From Hysterangium stoloniferum (taxonomy: Eukaryota; Basidiomycota; Agaricomycetes; Hysterangiales; Hysterangiaceae), in NCBI GenBank assembly GCA_015178975.1, contig WHVD01000145.1, forward strand, positions 1 through 64,000: a stretch of 64,000 bases of DNA. Reading direction: 5' to 3'. Below the pieces are notes generated by a model. That model did no database searches, was not told where the DNA came from, and was given only the letters and a program-made list of their open reading frames with translations. Every line of letters starts with the position of its first letter. The stretch's first letter is position 1. Of this stretch, positions 22,351-31,681 are shown piece by piece. Both the position numbers and the translations under genes were made by a program.

Positions 22351-24332
22351 CTAAATGTCCAGAGGTTTCTCCTGTGAGATAGTCGATAAAGCCTTCTGTA
22401 CGGAAAGCGCAGTAAATTGAGGTACTACTTCCGTTCCAACAATTCCGGATTCAATCGCAATACACTTCACCCCTATTGCCTGAAACAAGATTGCATCGTT
22501 AGGCACAACACTAAATACCGTAACGTAATAAATATGACGCACATGGATTTTCTCAACATCGACAGGTACCATGGAACCTCGGAGATATGCAAGGTGCGTG
22601 ATAAATGCAGAATGTGGGTATTCCTCAGTTTTCGAGACGACGGCTAAATCCCCGCGAGCATCACGAGGCAGGCATTGCCTCCGCAGTGTGCCTACTATGG
22701 CCCTATACAATCGTTCGTTGCTGGAAAGTAGTAAACGGGAAATAAAGTTTCATCTACGCACTGTATATAGCCCAAACCGTCCAAACCGTGGGTTTCTCGA
22801 TCATTCTTCGAGTTTACTAAGTCCTGCGGTCAGTACGAGACCCACTAAGAATGTGTGGCGAGTATGAAAGGCACACCCACGAAGTAGAACTTTGGCTCTC
22901 AGAGACTTCGACCGAGCAATCGCCGCACCAACTCCACGTAGTGCTAAACAGGGCATTACGCTAGGCCAGAGATATCAGGGAGGGTGAGTGAATATCTAAC
23001 AAACTTCACACCTTGTCCATAACGAACCGCAGGAGTAGACCAAGACATCTCTTGAAGATAATTGAGCCAAGAACTCAGGATTGGGGTATGGCTGGATTTC
23101 GTGTCCGTATGGGTTGATGTAATACAAACCTAAACCAAATCTTCTAAGGAAGCAATACTCATAATTGTAATGAAAACACCCTACGGGATATTGGAGAGGG
23201 TAATGGTTCGTATTCATTATCAGTCCCAGAAAGCTTTGCGTAGCTGCGATTGCGAACGGGCAGAAGTCGTTCGTCGTCTAAAACATCTGGGTCGAATGAT
23301 GCGTCCATCTCTCCGTCCAGGTGTTCGTTCGCGCTCATAGGGTGAGAGATACTGCATTGACCGACTATCGTAGACGAATCCTCCTGAAAATTGGTCAAAT
23401 GTGAATATAGCCTTTATCTACAGGCTTAATTGACCACGACTAACCAGCTCAGCTGCAATAGTTACGGTATGATTAGTTATGAGAACGGGCAAAATATTGG
23501 CCTGGCTATTGGTGATGGAAGAAAAGAGAAAAATTGCCGAAGGGAGGGAGCGAAAAAAATCCTGTGCAGCTGCTAATAGATAATTCCCTACACTGCCATT
23601 CTGAAATGAGAAATTCTTTTGTGCCCGTTTCAACACCAGGCTTTCGAAATGGACTAGAAATCCTGATAAATCGGCAAATTATTAGATCGCTTTCACCTGG
23701 GTATTATAACAACAGTACCGCGTATAGTTTCTTTTCTATCGGGGGGAATGCCCTGCCACAACTTGCTGTTGCCTTCGACGATGCTGCGCCACTCGTCCCT
23801 GGCTTCGTGTTGAGACGAATTACCAGACAATCTATGGGATAGAAGCGCTCGTATTGCAGCAAGTGGAGAGTTCTCAGGAGCTTGAGGAATAAGACGAATA
23901 AGCCGTGAGCGAACATCCCCTAATAGAAAATGGCTACATGAGGGAAAGGAAGACGCCGTATAAACGAAGCGTATTTACCCACGGAAGGGCCACCTATAGT
24001 TAGATAATTGAGAATCGTGTAAAGCTAAAGAAGCCATGTATGAAGTACTTGCCAATGACACGAATGATTTCGCTGCTGGAGCCGCCATCATCGGAGACAG
24101 GCAAGACGTAGCACGTACTCTGACCAAACGCAGAACATAACGAATTGCAGCCTGTGCCTCCAGATATGACGATGAATGCTGCATTTCCATTGTCCGTCAG
24201 TCGCGCAGATGAACCCTCGTCATCATTCCGTCGAAGGGGTGAGTGGTTTTGAATTGGTAGATCGAACACCGACGAAGTTGGACTACTGCCCGTAGTATGA
24301 AATTGATTCGGACTGAGATAGCTTTTTTCCAT
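22351..24332 (-). CDS. CofD/UPF0052-family protein
   Basis: A member of the family that includes the 2-phospho-L-lactate transferase CofD and bacterial YvcK. The role in fungi is not established. Ten exons join in frame to 490 residues: 24332-24053, 23993-23979, 23919-23719, 23662-23445, 23383-23185, 23129-23012, 22960-22881, 22816-22762, 22720-22543 and 22479-22351. Visible family motifs are VISGGTG at residues 56-61, VSDDGGSSSEI at 79-89, GGPSVGDVRSRL, LKRAQKNFSFQNGSVGNY and FSSITNSQANILPV. The second exon is only 15 nt, and intron 1 has a GC-AG pair. It is convergent with the acyl-CoA synthetase (98 bp apart). All motifs are intact, so it is probably functional. Confidence 0.9.
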
Positions 24333-24396
24333 ATGAATAATAATACTAAATTTTTCATTAACATTGAATATATCCTGATGCGGTGACGTACATGCA

Positions 24397-24435
24397 ATGT
24401 GACAAGCGAATGTGACAAGTTACTGTGACAAGTCA
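24397..24435. repeat. Three 13-bp direct repeats upstream of the CofD-family gene
   Basis: Three consecutive 13-mers share the core TGTGACAAG, 65-103 bp upstream of the ATG at 24332. The position suits a regulatory element, but that is inference only. Confidence 0.55.
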
Positions 24436-25939
24436 ATTTTACACAGGGCTCCTAGATGGCTCTAGACAATATAGACGCACTTTTTTTTTTTTTTAAAAGT
24501 TCAAATGTCTAAACAGTGGAGGATGAAGGATATGTTGACTTTTCGGCGAAATATGACCAGACAGACCTCTAGAGGACGGGCGCAATACTGTCTGAGTGAT
24601 ATTGTTGGTTATAAATGCATAGGGGGTCTCATGCGTAACTACGTAACTACGGGGATTATGTACTCAGAACAAGAGCGGTAATGAATGTGGGTAATATATT
24701 CTAAACGTCAGAATTGAATTAGCCAGGTGACCATGACAACGCAATGGTCACCAGCGTCCACCAGAGCGCCGCTGGGCGGACCACCACCTTATCACTCGCC
24801 GCAAACAGTTGTCTCCGAAGATAGAACTTTGTCAGCTAGTGTAGAGGGTGGCTAGGGGAAACGGGATAGTAACGGTTTCGAGCCGACGAGAGCTCTCATC
24901 AGGGGGATACCGCTACCCCGACCGTTTCGCCCATCCAGAATTACTGATTAGGAGTCTACTACTGAGCCTGGTCCAAAGGGAGTGATAAGATAGACGATTC
25001 GTGCCGACCTACGCGTGCATCGAACTCTGAGAATCTTGGTGACCCAGTGGTGGGTAGTATACGGTTGGGAGCGAGTACCGAGGCCAGCAAGTTTCCTTGC
25101 TGGATCGGATTTGTCGATGTCCATACAGCAAGACGATGGTGGACTATGTTGAAATAGACTCGTGCGCCCAAGCTTAAGTTAAACTTACACAACAACACTA
25201 AACAACACCGTCCATCCCGTATCAAGCTTATATGACAGTACTCAGCCATACCGTACCTTAGAACACATGTATTGCCATCTCAGCCGCACGTTAACCGAAG
25301 AGTATTTAACTACGACAGTTACACACCCATACCTTAGTCGAATCACCCTTACGTGTCGACTGAGGTATGTTATTATCTTCCTGATTATGGTCACAATAGC
25401 TTAACAAGAACATGTCATAGTATATTTGTTATAGGTAACAAATATAGTTGAATCACCCTTATGTGTTGACTGAGTATATTTGTTATAAACTACATATCTA
25501 TTGGAAAATCACAGACAATTTGGATTTGAGCTCAGCGCTGTGTTATTTGTTCTGTTTACCCAGAATGAGCCGTACAATATCATGCGCCATATGTTCTCTC
25601 TGGCTTTGAGTTTTAGGTTATTCTGCTGATTACTTGTGAGTCAGCCCAAAGTTCCATGCTTTATATGACAAAGCCAAATGGTTTTTCATTCCTGAAGTAC
25701 ATATTATATGCATATGTCATAGCTGGATCAGAAAGAGAGAATTTTCCTGTGGTAAAGGTATAATTTTTATGATATCGATTATTCATCCTTAACCCTACTA
25801 CTCCAGGATGGCAGCTTCAAATACCGTCTTGTTGCCACTCGTAAAATGATTCCTGTGTCTATTCGTCGACAAAGTGACCTTGTTCCGCCAAGATTTAACC
25901 CATAAGCGAAATTGCTGTAGAAATAAAACCGAAATTGTG
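24436..25939. other. Intergenic region with small repeats
   Basis: No gene recognised. It contains a 12-14 base T tract near 24480 and a pair of 29-bp direct repeats (25336-25364 and 25445-25473). The two copies differ only at three positions, each CG in the first copy and TG in the second. Confidence 0.5.
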
Positions 25940-26562
25940 TTTGTGTGGGGGTCGACAACGAGAAGGTCAACAATTGGAGGAGGAGAAAGACCACTATAAT
26001 ATACCAGTAAAATATAATGAGCAAGCAATTGTGAGTAAATCGAGTACAAAGTTATTTACTTGCTGCCCGGCCGACCTAGGTAGTCTTTGCCTATCCGTCG
26101 TACTGTGGTAAACAATCTGTTATGGACCATACGAATTTTCACTTACCATGTAAGCCTGGCGCCCCAGTCTTACACATTTTCCTTTTGTTCCATTCTTATT
26201 GTCCCGTCCTTATTGTTCTGTCCTTTTTGTTCATAGCACATATATATAGTCTAGGTAGTTTTCCATCTCTTTAGACTTACTGTACGCTGCCTGCATGTAT
26301 ACTGCCTGCTAGTTCATCGAGCAATACACCGTGGTCCTATCAACCCGTGTGAGCTGGACCCAGTGATCCCATTTGACGACGGGATTACATACCAACAGTG
26401 TACACTGCTATTGAATTTGTTTCAGACAGGCCGTATCCTTGCTGACTACTACGAAAGTTTTAAGGAAGTCCATTACATCGGAGTAATGAGGAGAGCAATG
26501 GACGCATACTACGGCATTCGGAAAGTTCGCGCAACTTCAGACGGCAGAGAATCGGCAGCAAC
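25940..26562 (-). pseudogene. Inverted fragment of the acyl-CoA synthetase gene
   Basis: Read on the minus strand it matches bases 21009-21380 of the intact gene, including intron sequence: the end of exon I, exon J with the GYGLSE region, the following intron, the exon that starts GKDYL, and the start of the VVDLLVVDP exon. Homology stops abruptly at both ends. A solo LTR with its target duplication splits the copy. Without those 246 bp the copy is about 377 bp, close to the 372 bp of the source. It is a DNA-level duplication, not a processed copy, because introns are retained. Confidence 0.85.
26149..26389. repeat. Solo LTR with 5-bp target duplication
   Basis: 241 bp beginning TGTAAGCC and ending GGATTACA, flanked on both sides by TACCA (26144-26148 and 26390-26394). 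It contains a TATA-like ATATATATAG. The TG...CA ends and the perfect duplication indicate an LTR retrotransposon reduced to one LTR by recombination. It does not resemble the LTRs of the three elements at the left of the window. Confidence 0.85.
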
Positions 26563-26585
26563 CCCCTTGAAGTTGTAAACCTTCC

Positions 26586-26988
26586 CGATTAGCATCTGCG
26601 CCTCCGAGATCATCGAAAAAAAAGAAGTCACTGATATTTCCGTTTGACTCTACGTCTGGACTGTATAAGCGTGAAGGCGACGGCGCGGGGGAGGAGGTCG
26701 AAGCTGTAAGCGATCCGCCTCCTGCTCCCATCGTCGTCGAGGATAGCCTCCCCATGCCTGCGACTGAGGGTGGAAACCTTGATCCTATTGCGAAGAAGAT
26801 TTGTAATTTAAACAAAAAGGTGCACATCCCTCTCTTGTTTTCTTTTTGTGTCATCTTTATCCTGATATCACACCGTCTAGAAAGACCTGAAGAAGACCCA
26901 GCGTGGGGAGCGGCTCGAGGCTACGCAGCTCAAGAAGATGGACACAGAGGCGGAGATCAGGAAGGAGTTGACACAGTGGGTGGCCTAA
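26586..26988 (+). pseudogene. 3' fragment of a gene with an eIF2A/PYM-like C-terminal coil
   Basis: An open segment with an acidic and proline-rich stretch leads into DPIAKKICNLNKK. A canonical intron follows (after 26818, ending CTAG near 26880), and then KDLKKTQRGERLEATQLKK...EIRKEL and a stop at 26986-26988. This lysine-rich helical ending resembles the C-terminus of translation factor eIF2A, and the Mago-binding protein PYM has a similar tail. No 5' part or start codon is present nearby, so this is a truncated fragment beside the acyl-CoA synthetase fragment. Confidence 0.5.
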
Positions 26989-28408
26989 AGACGTTTTGAA
27001 TATCTCAGCGTAAAACGTTCGCTGAGAGACATTCGTGCTTCAGAATTTTTCCCAGACTGTGAAAGGCAGAAAGTCATTGTCTTCTTCTGTGGTTGTTATT
27101 GGTGATGGACTGGGTCACAGCAGGAAATACAGTTACTCTTCGTTGAAGCCTGTTAGGTTCACAAGACAGTACTGTGTACTTGGCTCGTATCAACGGCCAA
27201 CCATTGCTCGGGCAGTAAATCACTGATTAGGCCATACTACTTACTCAGACTACAGAACTAGGTCACAGGACAGGGGCAGGTTTCCGCATCATGGAGCCAG
27301 ACACCAACCTGCCCCAACCCCATGCCCCGTGCCTCGAAGGAATGCTGGTTGGGATCGTGAACCTGCATTCTTAGACTTTCGAGGTTGTTGGGAGACTAGA
27401 TACAGAAAGTCCCCTGTGTTAATCAACCTTACAAAACGTTTAGCCCCGGGGTAGTGTGCATAGTGTCAATTGAAGATGTATGCAGTGTATGCAGTGTCCA
27501 AAACGATACTTGCCAACGAATCATAGAAGCGCGATATGTACCACTATCCTGTCTGGTACCCATGAAGTGAGGTTGATACAACTGTTGAAATTTTGGCCGT
27601 TCGGCAATAATCTCAACATGATGACACTTGTGGGTCTTAATATATTTCGCGATAACACTACATAGTCCTGTATAGTAGCTTAGTAATATTAACGCTTTTT
27701 GCTCGCGTCCACGGTGTATACCCCCCACCCTTTCATTGAGCCGGAGATGCACGGAACCCATGGATGGCTTTTCTAAATGCCGCCAGGGCAATGAAAATGT
27801 TCCACGTCGATACGAAAGACGGCCTTTTCGATTAGCAAATCACATTCGTCGCTAGAAATCAAAGCGTGTCCATGTTTTGGATGCAGCGGATTAATCTAGT
27901 GACTCTGTCGAGGCACATAGCTCAGAAAATAAAATCCATAAACAAGGTGCCAATAAACTATGGCAGGAGACAGACAGGTTGGATATATCAGAGGAATTCG
28001 AGAGCTGAGAAAAAATCTAGAAATAAAAGGAGCCTGATTCAGACAGCGTTTTTGGATGGGGTCAAATCGAAACAATTTTGTTCTGGGACCGATGTCTCAG
28101 ATAAATGGGCATGTTGTCGAGCCTGAAGAACTTCGAGGAGTGATGGCTTGTAGTCTATGAATGATACGAACAATGGGTATTCAAGTAGTATAATATCACT
28201 CTAATAAGTTCGGTTCAAGCTTAAAACCTCACACATTGAATTCCCATTGATAGGGCCCCGGATTCGGCTATACGGAAGTATGGGCTGGAGATTGGAAGAC
28301 AAGTGGTCAAAATGTTGTATTTTAGTCATCCCATGCTACTATCCCAAGTACAACCCTACCATCAGTATTTCTAGTATTAGCAACAGGGAGATTCCAGATG
28401 GTTAACAG
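26989..28408. other. Intergenic region, no gene recognised
   Basis: Only short random-looking ORFs. A small perfect stem (CTCAGCG/CGCTGAG, 27004-27026) follows the eIF2A-like fragment. On the minus strand, 27690-27730 shares about 30 bp (GTATAC...GTGGACGCGA-CAAAAAGCG) with the region upstream of the histidine phosphatase pair near 30265-30305. Confidence 0.4.
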
Positions 28409-29259
28409 TCAAATCTTATTAACGGTCAAGTCTAAACCAAAAGTCTTTTGATAGTATCCCTGTGGGCTCTCCAAAGGACGATCTCCTAGGCGAACAATGA
28501 ATCTTTCCCTGAGGATATATTAACCTCGCAAAAATGGCTCAATAAGGACAACTATTACCAGTGTGTATTGCCATATTCAATCTCCGAATAACAATGTTGT
28601 TCTGCATTCCAAGACAATAGCGCCTCATAGAGCTCTGAAAGAAAAAGGTTGTGACTGACAACGACGATATGCGGGACATCATCAGGAAATGGGTTAGCGG
28701 ACTGAATCGGACGGTCTTCAAGCAACTCCGTGGGCGGTGAGGGAAGATAACGACCGTATCTATGAATCAGGTACTGCAGCACCAAGACACCTCTCTCAAC
28801 AACATCAGTCGCAGATTCTCCGCCAGGTGGACGATGCAACCGCCCTTCCTGACTGCTGGGTGCGTAGCCACCAGTGCGCAACTGCCGTGCTTTGGAATAG
28901 TCACTGCGTCGCATACACTTTTCAACTTCAGGCCCATGTCCTTGCTCTCTAAGAAGCGAAAGTGTCTTCAATTCCAGCGTGCTGGAATGAACATCCACAA
29001 TGGCCTGGGCAGTCGTCTTTGCTCTTGCCATGTCAGAGGAATAAATGCTGTCGGTTCGAATGTTGGCCCAGTTTTGCCCAAGTCTTCTAGCCTGATCATG
29101 GCCTCTTGTCGTCAGTTCGTCTCCCAAACCACTGTCCACACAACTGTCCACGTTTGACTCGCTCTATTAAGCAAGATATGTGAGTAGACATTAAAAGAGG
29201 AATTAGGCAGTGCTGACTTGTGCATGGCGGATGAAGGAGAATACGGCGTATTTATACAT
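28409..29259 (-). CDS. Histidine phosphatase (phosphoglycerate-mutase-like), proximal copy
   Basis: A branch of the histidine phosphatase superfamily that transfers phosphate through a catalytic His. Exons 29259-29218, 29163-28559 and 28508-28409 join in frame to 248 residues from ATG 29259. The catalytic motif reads FIRHAQ|SESN across the first intron (usual form RHGE/RHAES). LTTRGHDQARRLG, an RPPGGES segment and the second active-site His in VVVSHNLFLSE follow. The key residues look intact. The ATG used by the other copy is GTG here, and the frame is open upstream into the last exon of the distal copy, so this unit may instead be the second half of a fused protein. Confidence 0.75.
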
Positions 29260-30168
29260 TGTATCCTTATCCTCAGAATTGGATTGTGTCCCCAATCCAT
29301 CTGGAGACACTTCAACTTCGCCTTTTTCGGGGACATTGCATGTTCCTTGCTGAACATATGATAAGTCCAAACCGAAAGTCATTTGATAGTATCCGTGTGG
29401 GCTCTCCAAAGGACGATCTCCCAGGCGAACGACAAAACGAATCCTGTGGATATATTAACAACCAAAAAAGGCCTAATAAGAGCACAACTATTACCATTGT
29501 GTATTACCGTATTCAATCGCCAAATGTTGTTCTGCGTTCCAAGACAATAGTGCTTCATAGAGCTCTGAAAGAAAAAGGTTGTGACCGACAACGACGATAT
29601 GCGGGACACCATCAGGAAATGGGTTAGCAGACTGAATCGGACGGTCTTCAAGCAACTCCGTGGGCGATGAGGGAAGATAACGACCGTATCTATGGATCAG
29701 GTACTGAAGCACCAAGACACCTCTCTCAGCAACATCAGTTGCAGATTCTCCGCCAGGTGGACGATGCAACCGCGCTTCCTGACTGCTAGGTGCGTAGCCA
29801 CCAGTGCGCAAGGCCCATGCTACGGAATAGTGACCATATCCCATATGCTCTTCAAATTCAGGCCCATGTCCTTGCTCTCTAAGAAGCGAAAGTGTCTTCA
29901 ATTCCAGCGTGCTGGAATGAACATCTACAATGGCCTGGGCAGTCGGGTTAACTTCTCCCGTGTCAGAGGAATAGATAGCGTCGATGCGGACATTGGCCCA
30001 ATCTTGGCCAAGTTGTCTAGCCTGATCTTGACTTAATGCCGTTAATTTATTTTCCAAAATAGGCACACTGCCGACTTGTGCATCGCAGACGAAGGAGAAT
30101 ACGGCGTATTTATACTTTGTATCTTGAGCCTCAGAATGGGACTGTGTCCTCGAACCACCTGGAGACAT
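29218..30168 (-). CDS. Histidine phosphatase-like protein, distal copy, catalytic motif lost
   Basis: A tandem duplicate of the downstream unit with high DNA similarity over the whole length. Exon 30168-29495 is followed by an intron (29494-29444) and an exon starting at 29443. The frame does not stop where the other copy ends. It continues through a linker into the RHAQ-containing first exon of the proximal copy at 29218. At the active site FIRHAQ is FVCDAQ: both catalytic Arg and His are replaced (Arg to Cys fits CGC to TGC). The second-site His is kept in VVVGHN. If translated, this half is likely catalytically dead. Confidence 0.65.
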
Positions 30169-31486
30169 TTCAACTTCTTCTATTTCGGGGACTTTGGATA
30201 TTCGTTGTTAAATATCTGACTAGTCAAAACGTGTCAATGAGGAAATAGAGGTAAGAGCTGTTGGCGCAGGAGGGAGGTATACGCCGGTACACGGTGGACG
30301 CGAACAAAAAGCGCACCTAGCACGTCAATACTTATAAGAAATTAGCCTGAGTAGACATATGGAGTAGAGTAGACGTCGACGTAAATAAGCTGGCAGTTGG
30401 GTGTGGAAGGGCCGAGGATACACAGTAATGAGTCAGTAATGAGTCGATTGTTTGTCTGCCATGAGATCTGGTCGTTTGCTTCCTGCCTTTTTTTTCAACT
30501 ACACGTGTATTTTGTAAGGGTTGGTGTCGTAATGCTGAAGAGCCGAGTGAAGGAATCTGGCTCGGTGGCATTGGTTTGAGTCAGTCACTACACGGAGATC
30601 TCATTAACAACACGATGGAGATAAAGGTGAGATTGTACTATGCATCTCATATTTGTGCGCCGGCTGATTTTCTTCATCACAGTTTTCCGCTCATATTCGG
30701 GGTACAGTACATATGACTGTCGTGGATCTATAGGTGTCGAAAGAAATTCGTAAAATTACTCAGTGTTGTCTAACTGATATGTAAAGAGACGTAGATTTCA
30801 ACTCCCGACCACTTGACCACCTCTGCGTGCGACCGGAACCCATACGCGAGCAGTCAGCGGAATAGTCGTTGGTCCAAGTCACAGTCGTTGCTCAGCCGCG
30901 GCTTACCCTCCTATACTCGTTTTTTATTATCGTTCTAATTTTCTTTTAATAAGATCGTAAAGTACATATATTTCAATGCTACGAGATCGGGCTAGACTGT
31001 GCATATTTATAAGTGACTACATAGAATTACAAGCAACCTGGCGTCTTTGACAAATAAGAAATGGCTGGGGCCTTACAGTCGACCTCATTTGATTTCACAT
31101 CGACCTTATAACTCGTGGATACAGGGAATGAAAAGCCTACCACCCACATGTCGATTAAGCGGGCACTCAGAATACCCTAAATAGGACCAAAATGGCACAT
31201 CCTAATCCAATACCTCGCCATAATTCACATAGACCATCGTCCTCTAATATCTCATTATGTTTACAGTGGCCTCACGTCTCCAATTTGCTTCCCTGACTCA
31301 ACTTACGCCTTCCTATTCACACTACTCCCAACCGAATCCATTTAATTCATTAGCAAAGTCACAATAAGATGTCTGCACATAAATGTGGGGTCCATAAAGT
31401 ATGATACTTTGGATCATAACGAAATATGCTAGATAATTACGTCACAAGTGTATAAGAAACGTTAGCGCTGAAAAGGCCTCAATTTG
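30169..31486. other. Intergenic region, no gene recognised
   Basis: No coding region supported. It is the upstream region of the histidine phosphatase pair on the left and leads to the SAC3 promoter on the right. The last part (from about 31487) is the segment duplicated in inverted form at 17690. Confidence 0.5.
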
Positions 31487-31681
31487 TTGGTGTGGGTGGC
31501 TTATGTCATTCCCACTAAGCCACTTGCGCAAAGAGCTCAGCTCCTGGTCGACTCGCTTAATCTACAAGTATCAGGTCAATTAATCCAAGGTTTTCAGATT
31601 CCCAAGATCGGGCTTATTCCACCTTCAAAAGCCTGAGCCAGGAAGCACCTGTCGTGGCCTTGTAGAAGGTGCAGCGGCATA

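Noticed and set aside
24860-24960. tRNA-like or structured RNA in the GC-rich stretch
   Set aside because: No A-box/B-box pair or cloverleaf could be drawn, and I found no tRNA gene anywhere in the window.
27429-27791. 120-codon minus-strand ORF
   Set aside because: No motif, odd composition, and it overlaps a segment resembling the upstream DNA of the phosphatase genes. It looks like chance.
27866-28126. 86-codon plus-strand ORF
   Set aside because: Lys/Arg/Ser-rich without a motif or flanking splice sites, in decayed intergenic DNA.
29112-29157. Plus-strand ORFs over the phosphatase units
   Set aside because: They are antisense shadows of the minus-strand exons, which carry the family motifs.
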